This document shows positions 19,290 through 31,215 of a DNA stretch of 64,000 nt, piece after piece; position 1 is the first letter of the stretch; each line of letters starts with the position of its first letter. The notes beneath the pieces are model-generated. The model ran no database searches. It was given only the letters and a program-made list of their open reading frames with translations, and was not told the DNA's origin. The stretch spans positions 68,793,265 through 68,857,264 of the forward strand of contig CM054144.1 in assembly GCA_028751875.1 (NCBI GenBank). Reading direction: 5' to 3'. The position numbers were made by a program, and so were the translations under genes. This stretch comes from Rapana venosa. Lineage: Eukaryota > Mollusca > Gastropoda > Neogastropoda > Muricidae.

Positions 19290-21655
19290 CACCCCCCACC
19301 ACCCCCACCCCCCCCCCCCCCCCTTACCCAAGCAAAGGGCAGAGCACCCACAGGTGACGGGAAAGGGGGAAAGGGTTCGTTTCCCGGAAAGGGGGCCCTG
19401 GGGGCCCCCCACCTCCCCCTCCCCCCCCTTTCCCCCCCTTGGGTGAGCAAGAGGGCTGGTAGCGGGTTGGTGAGCAGAAAGCACCCGGGTGAGCAGCAGG
19501 CACCCCAAGGCGTCCCAGCGAAACCCCGGGGCCCCCTGCTAAAGTAAACCCCCGGGGCCCCCTGACCCCTTTTAAAATCCCCCACACATCTTTTCCACAA
19601 AATGTAACCCCCCTGCCCCCACCGGGTCACTGCAACCTGTAAACCACCTGTCCCCCAAACCTTTTCACCAAAAATCATTTCCACACCTGTCACGCACACC
19701 GCCCCCCCTTCCCCCCTTTTCACCCACCGGGCACCCCCCTGCCCACCACCCCTTTCACCACCCCTTTGTCACCCCCCTTCCCACCCCCACCTGCCACCCC
19801 CAAAACCCCAAAACCACTCCAATGCCCACCACAAAATCTTTTTCCCAAAATTCACTGACCCCTTTTCCCACACCCCCCAATTTCACACCCTCACCACACC
19901 TAACTGAAACCCCTGCCCCCAACTTCCCACATTACCACACATCACCACCCCCTGCCACCACCCCTTCCCCACATTAAACCACACCTCCCACACCCACCCA
20001 CCCCTTCCATTCACCCCTTCCCCACATTCACCACCCCTGCCACCAAAACATAACACATCACCACACCTTCACCACACTTTCCACACACCCCCCCACCACA
20101 CATCACCACATCACCACCCCCTGCCACCACAAAATTCCAAAACATCCCCCCTCCCCCTAAACCACATCACCCCACACCTGCCACCAAAATCATTCCAATA
20201 AATGCCCCCCTGCCCCACACATCACCACATCACCCCGAAACCCCTGCCACCACTTCCACCACATCACTCCCACCGGCCACGCCCCCAACCATCAAACATC
20301 AATCACTCCCCCTGCCACCCCCATCTTTCCCACATCACCCCCCACACCTGCCCCCCCAACTTTTCCCCACATCACTCACCCTTCACCACATTTTCCAACA
20401 AAATCCCCTGCACCCCTGCCACCAAAACCCAACCATTTCATTTGCCCCACTACCACACCTGCAACCCCCCAAAATTCTTTTCCAACAATCCCCCCTCCCC
20501 ACTATTCCCACACCTGCCATTAAAATCTTTCCCACATAAAGCACACCTGTCACCAAAATCATTCCACATCCCGCCCCCTTTGACCACATCTTTCCACATC
20601 ACTGCCCCAAACACACCTGTCACCACTCTTTCCCACATCACTGCACACCCCTGCCCCAAAATCCCCCCTCAAAAACACCGGGCCCCCTACCACCCTTCAC
20701 CAAAATTCCCCCAAAAATTTTCCAACTCACACACACCTTTCCCCACATCACCCACTAACGCCTCCCCACACCTTTTCCCCAACATCACCCCAATAACTGC
20801 ACTACAACCTGTCACCCCCATCACCACATTAATGCACTACACACCTTCACCACTCATCCCAATAACTCCCATTTCCAACCCTGCACCACCCCTTTCCCAC
20901 ACACTGCACCCCCTGCACCCCTCACCCAAATCACTTGCACTACACACCTGTCACCAATCATCCCCATCACTGCCCTACACACCTGCCCCCACATCTTTCC
21001 CCCCATAACTGCACATCTGCCACCACACTTTCCCACATCACTGGCCCCTACCACCTTCAACCCACATCACCCCACATCACTGCACTACACCCTGTCACCA
21101 CATCATTCCACTCACTGCACACCTGCCACCACATCATCACACATCACTCACACACCTGCCACCACATCATCAAAACATCACCCTCCCACACCCCCACCAC
21201 ATCATCCACATCACTGCACACCTGCCCCACATCATCACACATCACTGCACTACACAACCGTCATCATCACTAAAATCCACATCACTGCACTCCCCCCTGC
21301 ACACAACATCCCACACACTCCACACCTGCCACCACACAACCCCAATCACTACATTTTCACCACACCTTCCACATCACATCCCACACCTGCCACCACACTT
21401 TCACACATCACTGCACACCTTCCACACATTCCACATCACTGCACACCTGTCATCCACATCATCACATCACTGCACACCTGTCACACATCATCCCACATCA
21501 CTGCACACCTGTCACCACATCATCCCACATCACCACCCCCCTGCCCACCACATCATTCCACATCACTGCACTAACCCTGCCACCACATCATTCCACATCA
21601 CTGACACCTGCCACCACACATCCACATTCACTGCACATCTGCCACCACAACATCA
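19290..21655 (+). repeat. C-rich satellite, about 32-bp unit, very noisy
   Basis: The unit is clearest at 21400-21600: CACACCTGTCACCACATC followed by ATCCCACATCACTG (32 bp). Leftward the copies lose bases and gain C runs. 19290-19750 is mostly poly-C and GGGG fragments, with only hints of the unit. The degradation is dominated by deletions and homopolymer changes. No gene is seen. Confidence 0.8.
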
Positions 21656-21745
21656 TTAAATCCTGTCCCGCTTTTCGTAAGAGTAGGTCATTGTGTGCCA
21701 GTGGGAACAGATGACAAAAATTACAAAACCGCATACACACGGGGA
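21656..21745 (+). mobile_element. SINE-like dispersed repeat fragment
   Basis: Contains GAGTAGGTCATTGTGTGCC and GGAACAGATGACAAA. The same sequence occurs at 34397-34475 (plus) and, diverged, at about 31085-31010 (minus). It is a dispersed family, of a kind I associate with gastropod genomes. Confidence 0.6.
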
Positions 21746-22021
21746 CTGGATTAAAAAAGCACATAAGTGCTTATTCCATTATCCTCGATATAAACGATTT
21801 TTTTTAACTTTAAAAACCACACATAGGGGACTGAATGTTTAAAAAAAATACCTATTGTCTGCTTATTCATTGTCCTCGAAATAAAAGAATTTGACTTAAT
21901 AGAGAGAGACAGAGAGAGTCAGAGAGAGAGACAGACAAACAATGACAATGACAAATTCTTTTATTTCGAGGATAATGATTAAGCACTCATGTGCTTTTTT
22001 TACATCCAGTCCCCACCCGTA
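21738..22021. repeat. Three copies of a retroelement 3' end, two direct and one inverted
   Basis: Units begin with GGGGACTGGAT and end with TTATCCTCGAAATAAAAGA and a TTTGACTT-type tail. Direct copies lie at about 21738-21805 and 21828-21897. An inverted copy lies at about 22016-21942. Between the second and third copies is a short GA run. The AATAAA-like motif near the end of each fits retroelement termini. Confidence 0.65.
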
Positions 22022-22097
22022 TGAACACATCTTAATAATAATAACCCAACACTTATACAGTCTCATAATAGAAACAAGGGAATAACCCTTTTCAAAA

Positions 22098-22340
22098 CAG
22101 CCCCCCCCCCCCCCAACAACCGCCCCCCCCCCCCCCCCCCCCCCCCCAGAAAACAAATAAAAGAAAACCCTAAAAACACCACACCCCAATCCCAAGAAAA
22201 ACCCCTAACCAAAACAAACAAACAAACAAAAGAGAAAAAAAACCAAACCAACAAAAGAAGAAAAAAAGAGAAAAACAGACAAACAACAACAAGAACAACA
22301 ACAAAGCCAAGAAAAATAACACAACCAAACTTAATAAGTC
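22098..22340 (+). repeat. Poly-C runs and AAAC/AACA-rich sequence
   Basis: C runs at 22098-22147 followed by A-rich AAAC repeats. No coding signal. Confidence 0.85.
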
Positions 22341-22500
22341 ATAAAGATAAACATCTACACATTGTCAAATGGTACATATACTTGTTACACATAACAATAA
22401 GATATTGAAATAGGGCACTCATTAAAACTTAAGTACAGAGGCAAGTCCAATAAAGTATTGAAAATTTAAAATATGAATCCTTCATGCACTTCATTGCACT
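22341..22500 (-). mobile_element. Putative retroelement 3' UTR fragment
   Basis: Shares ATGGTACATATACTTGTTAC and a following AAGATATT block with 23970-24020 (diverged: AGTACACATAGTTGTTAC). Two copies of one non-coding dispersed repeat. Strand is inferred from the neighbouring minus-strand LINE. Confidence 0.4.
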
Positions 22501-22539
22501 CAGTACTCATACTTTCAAACAGTAGAAGCAAAGGGAAAA

Positions 22540-22860
22540 GACGTTTTTAAAAAAAAAAAAAGAGAAAAAGAAAAACAAACAAACAACCCAGACAAACAAA
22601 GACAAAATAAACCCCAGAAACACCACCACCAACAAAAACACCCCCCAAACAAACAAAACAAAAACAAGAAAAAACAACAAATAAACAAATGAGGGAAAAA
22701 AAGAAAAAAAAACCATAAAAAAAACCAACACCATCACCCTCACCCCCCCCCACACACACTCCACACATACATACATCCCAAACAAAAAAAAAACAAACAA
22801 ACAAAAACCCCAAACAAATCAACAACAAAAAACAAAGTAACAACTACAGCAATAACAACA
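22540..22860 (+). repeat. A/C-rich low-complexity sequence
   Basis: AAAC, AAAAAG and CCCCA repeats. No gene is seen. Confidence 0.85.
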
Positions 22861-23872
22861 AAGAGAGAGACGCTTTGACGCTTTGACGCTTTGACGCTTT
22901 GACCAATTTATTGTCATTGCCCAAAGTGGCCTATTGACAAGGGGGGTTATACACGACTTTCTTTTGTAAATACAAATAAATACAAGAAAAATCACATGAT
23001 GCACTTAACATAATGAAAACCAAACAACCAAAAATAATGAGCTCTTATGAACGGATACGACTTCAAGCTCTGGACGCAAACCCAGTTTCAAAATGAACAC
23101 AAAGCAATAACAAGGACGAACAACAGGAACCAATAAGCAACAACCAAAACAACGAAAAGAACATTCTAGAATGCTATAATTATTAGACCATCCATTGACA
23201 TTGTATGTGAAATTTCAAAAATATTCCTGCTGGATACTACAGCGCAATTATAAATGTTTCTTGATGTGTTTCACAAAATGCTGGAGTTTACATAATATAA
23301 ATGTTACTTTAGTTTAGTCACAAATGTTAAGCTAATTGGAACTAGCTGTAATTGTCTTAATTTCAGTGCTTCAGCAATAAACTTTGCAACCGATTTGATC
23401 ACAATATCATCATCGACGCTAAGATAGAAAAAATATCTGCCTTCGGAAAGCTTCTTAGATTGAGAACACCACAGTTTTCACGTATGGAAACATATGATTG
23501 ACAATGAAACAGGAAATGCACTTCATCATCAAGAATATGACCACACATAGGCGATGGAACTGTGTGGACGTCTCAGGTTGAAACCATCTTTTGTTTGCAT
23601 TGAAGCCGAGTGTTCTTAGTCGAAATCTTGCATAAATTAGTCGATGCCATTTGTCAGTGACTATTCGAAGATACTTTTCAGCTTGAAAAAGCACACTTAA
23701 ACGAAAAAAAACCAGCAGTATTTATCTTTACTTTCCATGTCCGAGTGCCAATTTTGTTTAAATGAACAAATGAGTCTGTCTTTCAATTCAGAAATAAACC
23801 CATGCTCGCTACCTACTTCCTGAGACAACCACACGATTCCAAAACCATGTTCTGTTTTATCAGAACAAAGAG
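22861..23872 (-). mobile_element. LINE 3' fragment with (GTCAAAGC)n tail
   Basis: Minus-strand coding traces: VWLSQEVGSEHGFISELKD (about 23845-23785), SFKQNWHSDMESKDKY, AEKYLRIVTDKWHRLIYARF and RLRTLGLNANKRWFQPET (23694-23570), then after a frame change PMCGHILDDEVHFLFHCQSY (about 23560-23500). The last block is a cysteine/histidine motif of the kind that ends many LINE ORF2 proteins. About 600 bp of 3' UTR follows, ending AATGACAATAAATTGGTC and four copies of an 8-bp AAAGCGTC unit at 22868-22902. Clade not assigned. Confidence 0.65.
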
Positions 23873-23874
23873 AG

Positions 23875-23923
<49 letters not shown>

Positions 23924-23936
23924 GAGAGAGTAAGCC
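23873..23936 (+). repeat. (GA)n microsatellite
   Basis: A pure GA run of about 60 bp. Confidence 0.95.
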
Positions 23937-24110
23937 AAACTATAGATCATAAATTGAACACCTTTATATTGTAGAATAGTACACATAGTTGTTACACAAA
24001 AAAAAAAAAAGATATTAAAATGGACTTTCTTTGGGAGCCAAGTACAGTCAACAACCCAAAATAATATTAAAAAATCGAATTTGAAAGCCCCTTTATTAGA
24101 ATACAAACAA
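23937..24110. other. Non-coding dispersed repeat, related to 22341-22500
   Basis: AT-rich. Shares the GTACACATAGTTGTTAC and AAGATATTAAAATGG blocks with the earlier copy. No open frame of note. Confidence 0.4.
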
Positions 24111-24780
24111 CTATAAAGAAAAGGAGAGAGAGGTGAGGAGAGAGACAGAGACGAGAAGAGAGACAGAGAGGGACAAGCAGAGACAAAGACAGGAGAGAGG
24201 GGAGAGAGAGAGGGAAAAAAGGCCCAGACAGCCCAAAGGGGAGGAGATTTTAAAAGAATCTCGTACCCACCACCACCACACCCCCCCCACTACCAACCCC
24301 AACAGCACATTTTTTTTATAAATATTTATCTCTGCTGTCTGTCTGTCTGTCTGTCCGTCGTCCGCCCGGGCCCTGGTGTTGTCTTCTGTCTGTCTGTCTG
24401 TCTGTCTTTTTTTCCGGCCCCTTCATAAAAACCCACTGTCTCCTTGGAGTAAAGGGCCCGACAGTGACGTCCCTTTCCCCCCCAACTTTCCCCCCCGTTG
24501 ACGCTTCGTTGAGTCACAAGGTGACGTCGGGGTTTTTGCCCCGCCAAGTACATGGGGAAGTGGTGGTCCCCGACATGGTGCTGATAGGGGGGGGGGAGGG
24601 GGGGGGAGGGTGGGGGGGAAAAAAAGGTGTGGGGGAAAAGGGAGAAAAACTGTTAGGAATGAAGAATGTCGCAAGTTTTTGGTGTTTTGTTGTTGTTTTT
24701 TTCAATTCTCACGCGTGCTTTTTCCTTGTACGTCTAAAAAAAAACATACAAAAGAAAGAAAAAGTAGCTGCAAAGGGGGT
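24111..24780. repeat. Mixed microsatellites: GA, CTGT and G-runs
   Basis: GA-rich 24119-24215, CTGT at 24330-24356 and 24385-24407, G-runs at 24580-24618. The non-repeat piece 24420-24580 has no recognisable product on either strand. Confidence 0.8.
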
Positions 24781-25036
24781 GAAAGTATGTCAGCCGCAGG
24801 GAAAAGTATGTCAGCCAACGGAAAAAAGTTTTCAGCCAACGGGTGAAGTATGTCACGAACGGGTGAAGGTAGTCAGCTAAAACGGGTGAAAGTATGTCAG
24901 CTAAGGGTAAAGTATGTCACCCAAAACGGGGTGAAAGTATGTAGAAACAGGTAAAAGTAGCAGCAAACGGTAAAAAGTATGTCAGCCAACGGGTGAAAGT
25001 ATTTGCCAACAAGGAAAGTATGTCAGCTAACGGGTG
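24781..25036 (+). repeat. 22-bp satellite, noisy
   Basis: Unit GTATGTCAGCC followed by AACGGGTGAAA, about 11 degraded copies. Many copies lack one to several bases. Confidence 0.85.
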
Positions 25037-25164
25037 AAAGAAATTTTAAATCTTTTAAATTTAAAAAAAACGACATTTTCAACAAAACAAAAGAAAATTT
25101 CAGGTGAGTTTTTTTTTTTTGCAGCTGCCCATCACAGTTACCAACACCTTTTCTTCCCCCCGTA

Positions 25165-28100
25165 GCGAAATTTACAGTCCCCACTATGTGCTATTTTACG
25201 TCCCACTATCTGACATTTTACAGTCACCCTATCTGACAAATTCAGTCCCCCACTTCTAAAATATTTTACAGTCACCCCTGTTGACATATTTACAGTATCT
25301 GACACAGTTTACGATTGAATGTTTCAGCCCCCACGTTGAATAGTTTACGTACTAAAACAGTTTATTATCTGACAAGTTTACAGTCACCAGCGACATAGTT
25401 TACTTATCGACATAGTTTACAGTCCCACATCGAATATTTACAGTCACACTGTCGACATAGTTTACGTTGACATTTTTTCAGTACCACTACTACTAGTTTA
25501 CAGTATCTGACTGTTTTTACATCCCACTGTCTGAAATGTTTACGAAATTGACAAGTTTAGAGCACCATATCTGACACATTTTACAGTCACCCTGCGACAT
25601 ATTTTACAGTATCTAATAGTTTACAGTCACCACTATCTGACACATTTACAGTCACCCTATCTGACATTTTTTCATATCTCCACAGTTTACGTCCCCACTT
25701 TTGACATAGTTTACGTCCCCCACTATTGACATAGTTTAAAATATCACAAAGTTTCAGTCCCATATCTGACATAGTTTACAGTCCCACTATCTGACATAGT
25801 TTACAATATTACACAGTTTACGTCACCACTATCGACAAGTTTACAGTCCCATATCTACTTATTTACAGTCACCACATCTGACATAGTTTACAGCACCAAT
25901 CTGACACATTTACAGTACTGACATTTTTTACGTCACCCTATCTGCAATTTTCGTATCTGACATAGTTTACAGTTTTGACAAGTTTACAGTACCACTATTC
26001 TATTTTAAAGCACCACATTGAATATTTTACAGTCACCACTATCGACAAGTTTACAGTACTGACAAGTTTACAGTCCCCTATCTGCTATTTTAAATCACCA
26101 TATCTAAATAGTTTACAATACTGACACAGTTTACAGTCACCACTTCGACATTTTACAGTATTGACATAGTTTACGTCCCCAGATCTAATTTTTACGCACC
26201 ACTATCTGACACTTTTTACGTCCCCACTACTGAAAAGTTTACGTACAAACTTACATAGTTTCAGTATTGACATAGTTCAGTCCCCATATCGACTAGTTTA
26301 CAGTATCTGACATAGTTTCAGCACCATATCGGACATTTTTACAGTATCTGACATTTTAAGTCCCCCACATCTGAATGTTTCAGTATCTGACATTTTTTTA
26401 CAGTCCCCACTGTCTGCACATTTTACGTCACCACTATTGAACATTTTTACAGTCACCACTATCTGCTAGTTTACAGTCCCACTTTTTGACAAGTTTAAAA
26501 TATCGACATAGTTTAAGTTCTGCTTTTTACAGTCCCCACTTTTGACAAAGTTTACAGTATCTAAAATAGTTTAAGTCCCCAATCTGACATTTTTCAAATT
26601 GACACAGTTTACAGTCACACATTGACATATTTTTCAGTCCCCACTATCGACATATTTTACAATATCTGACACATTTTACGGCCCCCCTACGAACAGTTAC
26701 AGTTCTGACATATTTTGAAGTATCTGACAAGTTTACAGTCACCACTATCGACACAGTTTACATACCCCCTATCGACATTTTTACAGCCCCATGTCTGAAA
26801 GTTTACATCCCACTATCTACATTTTACAGTATTGAATAGTTTACAGTCCCCATGCGACATTTTACTCACCCAAATTGACATATTTTTACGTCACCATGTC
26901 TACTATTTACACTATTGCATATTTTTCAGTACCACTATCTAAACATATTTCCGTCACCACTACTGACATAGTTTACAATATCTGACACAGTTACATCCCA
27001 CTATCTGACTGTTTACGTCCCCCTATCTGACATAGTTTAAAATTTTGACACATTTTTAGGGTCCCACTTTGACACGTTTCGTATCTACTATTTAAATATC
27101 TGACATAGTTTCAGTCACCATATCTGCACATTTTACAGTCACCACTTCTGACACATTTTTACAGTCACCAGTGTTGACATGTTTACAGTCACCAACTGAC
27201 ATAGTTTACAATATCTCACCAGTTTACATCACCACTTTGACCGTTTACAGTATCTGACAAGTTTACAGTATCTGAAAATTTTTTACAGTCACCCTATCGC
27301 ATGTTTCAGTCACCATTTTCGACATATTTTTCAGTCACCACATCTAAACATTTTACAGTATCTGAATAGTTTACGTCACCACTATCTGAATATTTTTTAA
27401 GTATCTGACTAGTTTACAGATTCTTTTTTACGTCACCATTCTGACATAGTTTACGGGTCACCACTATCGACAAGTTTACAATATTGCCGTTTACGTCCCC
27501 CCACTATCTGACATAGTTTACAGTACGCCCAATTTAAAGTCACCGTATGACATAGTTTACACCACTATCTGACACATTTTACAGTCCCACTATCTACATA
27601 GTTTCAGTCAACTTTTGCATAGTTTACAGATTGAATAGTTTAAGTACCACTATCTGCATAGTTTACGTCCCCCTATCTAAGGGTTTACGATTGCATGTTT
27701 ACAGTCACCACTATCTGACATATTTTTACAGTCCCCACTATCGACATAGTTTCGTCCCCACATCTGCATATTTTTCAGTCAACATACTGACATATTTTAA
27801 AGGGTATCTGCATATTTTTTACAGTCACCACTATCTGACCTTTTAGTCACCACTATCGACAAAATTTAAAGTCAACGATTGACTTGTTTACATTTCTGAC
27901 ATGTTTAAGTCACCACTATTACACAGTTTTACGTCCCCACTACTGATAGTTTACGTATTGACATATTTTTTACAGTCCCCACTTTTGAATAGTTTCAGTC
28001 CCCACTTTTGAAAGTTTCAGTCCCCACTATCGACACAGTTTACATATCTACACGTTTACATCCCCGCTATCTGACTAGTTTACAGTATCTGACACGTTTA

Positions 28101-29515
28101 AGTCACCACAATCTACCATTTACATCCCACTATCTGACACATTTTTACAGCACCACTACTGACATATTTACATATCGACATATTTACGTCCCATATCTGA
28201 CACAGTCACCACACGACACGTTTACAGTCACCACTATCTGAACATTTACAGCCCCACTAGAATAGTTTACAGTCACCATAGTGACATTTTTAACGTCCCC
28301 ATATCTGACACATTTTCAGTATATGACATGTTTAAGTCACCCTATTGACAAGTTTACAGCCCATATCTGACAAAGTTTACAAAACCCCACTATCATTATT
28401 TTCAGCACCATACAAACATAGTTTACTTCGAATGTTTACTCCCCACTTCTGAAAAATTTTTACATACCCTATTGAAAATTTTTGCATACTGATACAGTTT
28501 CCAGTCCCCTATCGACACATTTTACAGTCACCACTATTGCATATTTTACGTCACCACTATCTCAGAGTTTACAGTCCCATATCTGATATTTAAGTATCTG
28601 ACATAGTTTACGTCCGGTGTAAATGTTTACAGTCCCCCTATCTGAATAGTTTACGTATTAATAGTTTACTCACCACTATCTGAAATTTAGTTTACAGTCA
28701 CCACTACTAATAGTTTAAAGTATCTACATGTTTACAGCACAGTGCCTGACATGTTTACAGCCAATTCTGACATATTTCAGTCCCACTGTCTGAATTTTTC
28801 ACAACTGACATAGTTTCAGTCACCCTATCACAGTTTCGTCCCCACTATCTGACATGTTTACGTATTGACATAGTTTACGTATCTGAAATTTTTACATATT
28901 ACCAGTTTACAGTCCCCACTATTGACCTAATTTCAGCCCCCTATCTACATAGTTTACATCACCACTATCTGAATATTTACAGTATCGCATAGTTTACAGT
29001 CACCACTTTCTGCATTTTGCAGTATCTGCGTTTCCATCCCCACTATCTGACACAGTTTACACTCACCACATTACTAGTTTACAGTCCCATTTTGACAAGT
29101 TTACAGTCCCAATTGAATAGTTTACTTATCTGACACAGTTTAAAACCCCCACTTTTGACAAGTTTACACACCAGTGCTCATAGTTTCAGTCCCACATTTT
29201 CATTTTTCAGTTCTACATATTTTACGTCCCGGTTGACATAGTTTACAGCACCATATTGAATGTTTCGTCACCAGTGTTGAAAAGTTTACAGTCCCAATCG
29301 ACATATTTTTACAGTCCATGTCTGACATATTTTACTCACCCCCATCTGACTAGTTAAAATTCACCATATTGGCTAGTTTTTTTTTCACGATTTTGTGACA
29401 TAGTTTAGTTCACAGTAGTCAAAGTTTTAGGGTCCCTATGTGACATATTTTTAGGTTCACCAGTATGTGACATAGTTATTTTCCCTTTTGTGACAAGTTT
29501 ATGTTACCAGTATGT
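25165..29515 (+). repeat. Satellite with 26-bp and 19-bp units, about 4.3 kb, noisy
   Basis: The long unit is CATAGTTTACAG then TCACCACTATCTGA. The short unit lacks the TCACCAC part and reads CATAGTTTACAGTATCTGA. The two are mixed along the array. Nearly every copy carries small deletions. Occasional open frames in it have no meaning. Confidence 0.88.
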
Positions 29516-30178
29516 GACATACATTTCCCGCATCGGACACATACTGAATATTTCCTTTTGTTAGGGACAACTTTCTCTTTTTCTGGCATACTTCATCGTT
29601 CGGGATTTTATCAGTTACTGACTATTTTCCGGTTTAGGGACATTTCCAGTCATTTACTGACATATTTTTTTATCTTTTACTGACTACTTTTGTCGTTACT
29701 GGTTTTACTTTCATCTCAGTTTGACATCTTTATCTTACTGCCCAATTTACAAATGACTCCCTTCATCAAAAAACTGGCAACTTTCATCGTTCGAATTCCT
29801 TCATCGTTACTGACAAAATTTAACAGTTACTGACTACTTTCCTTTTGTTACTGACATACCTCATCATTATGACTATTTTCATCAGTAACTGACAAACTTT
29901 ATCAGTTACGGGGCAACTTTCATCATTACTGGCATACTTTCTCATTTCGACATACTTTCATCATTACGACTCCTTCATCAGTTTAGACAAATTTTACTTT
30001 TACTGACATATTTTGTCAGTTACTGACATACTTTCATCGTACTGAATCTTTCATCATTTACGGGCATACCTTATCAGTTACTGCTTCTTTTCATCATAAC
30101 TGGCATACTTTATCAGTACGTACTTTCATAGAAAACTACATCTTTCATCATTCTGGCTACCTTACAGTCAGTTACTGT
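29516..30178 (+). repeat. 21-bp satellite, noisy
   Basis: Unit CTTTCATCAG followed by TTACTGACATA, clearest at 29820-30080. It follows the previous satellite through a transition zone (29350-29520) with GTGACATA variants. Confidence 0.82.
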
Positions 30179-30179
30179 T

Positions 30180-30725
30180 GTGTGTGCGTTACCCTCACAA
30201 CCGAGCGGGGGGGGAAATTAAACCCCACCGGGCAAGGTAAACTGACCCACACTTGTGAAAGCTTTGGGGAATTTGGCCCCCCCCAAAGAGGTAAACTTGC
30301 CCCCACACCTGTGTAAGTTTTTGACCTTGACCACCAGAGAGGGGGGTCAACAGACCCAATATAAATTTATATTTGTTTTCTAAAAAAAGGCCCCCGCTGT
30401 GACAGCAATAAACGCTGAACTTTTCTCGCTCAACATGACCCACACCTGTGTGTGGTTTTAATATAATTTTTACTTTAAAAAAACGGGCCCCTGTTGCGAC
30501 GCCGAACGCTGTAACCTTTCTCTCTAAACATGCCCCCACAATGTTGTGTGTGTTATATTTTTTTATATATATATTTTAATTTTTAAAAAATTTTATATAA
30601 AAATTATATTATATATTATATTATATATATTATATTATATACATCTAAAAACAGGCCCTGCTGTGACAGCAACGAACGCTGTAACCGTTCTCTGCTCAAC
30701 ATGGACACAGGTGGACAACCACGTG
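30180..30725 (+). repeat. Three copies of a dispersed unit with an AT-rich insert
   Basis: A block reading GCTGTGACAGCAA, ACGCTGTAACC, TTCTCTGCTCAACATG occurs at about 30394-30440, 30487-30532 and 30659-30702. The last two are separated by a TA-rich run (30555-30645). No gene is seen. Confidence 0.7.
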
Positions 30726-30756
30726 ACTTGTGTCGCCTTCTTCGCTTAGATCCCCG

Positions 30757-31003
30757 AGTTCAGGCGCGGTGAGAGGAGACGTTGGTGGCCAGACCCCTGA
30801 AGGCACTGTGAGAAGAGACGATGATGACCAGACCCCTGAAGGCACTGTGTGAAGAGACGATGATGACCATACCCGTGAAGGCACGGTGAGAAGAGACGAT
30901 GATGACCACACCCCTGAAGGCACTGTGAGAAGAGACGATGATGATGACCAGACCCCTGAAGGCACTGTGAGAAGAGACGATGATGACCAGACCCGTGAAG
31001 GCA
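30757..31003 (+). repeat. 39-bp minisatellite, 13-codon period
   Basis: About six copies of a 39-bp unit. In one plus-strand frame it reads RRDDDDQTPEGTV repeatedly, with one unit extended by an extra Asp codon. The minus strand is also open (SSSLLTVPSGVWS). Coding is possible because the unit is a multiple of three, but there is no supporting flank, so it is listed as a repeat. Confidence 0.85.
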
Positions 31004-31215
31004 TCCGCAATTCAGCCTGGGTGTCCTTTTCTACAGGCACAAGATGGCCTACTCTTCCGAAGGGCGGAAAGAGTTTGTTGCACGTATCGTCATTTCTCAA
31101 GTTGAGGATATTGAGTCTTGAGTCTTGAGGGGTTTTGTTCACGTGTGCCCAAGACGTCCTGCGTACGTTCGTACACGAGGCCTCGGTTTCTTAATGTCAC
31201 CAAGAACATTTGGGG
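31004..31215 (-). mobile_element. SINE-like dispersed repeat fragment, diverged
   Basis: On the minus strand: TTAAGAAACCGAGGCCTCGT, then GGGCACACGTGAA, then GAAGAGTAGGCCATCTTGTG. It matches the order of the plus-strand copy at 34320-34475. A CAAGACT repeat splits it near 31120. Confidence 0.6.

Noticed and set aside
24420..24580. A possible host exon between microsatellites
   Set aside because: Open frames on both strands are proline/glycine-rich and match no family I know. No convincing splice sites.
25165..29515. CRISPR-like regular repeats
   Set aside because: Units are contiguous with no unique spacers, the organism is a eukaryote, and there are no cas genes.
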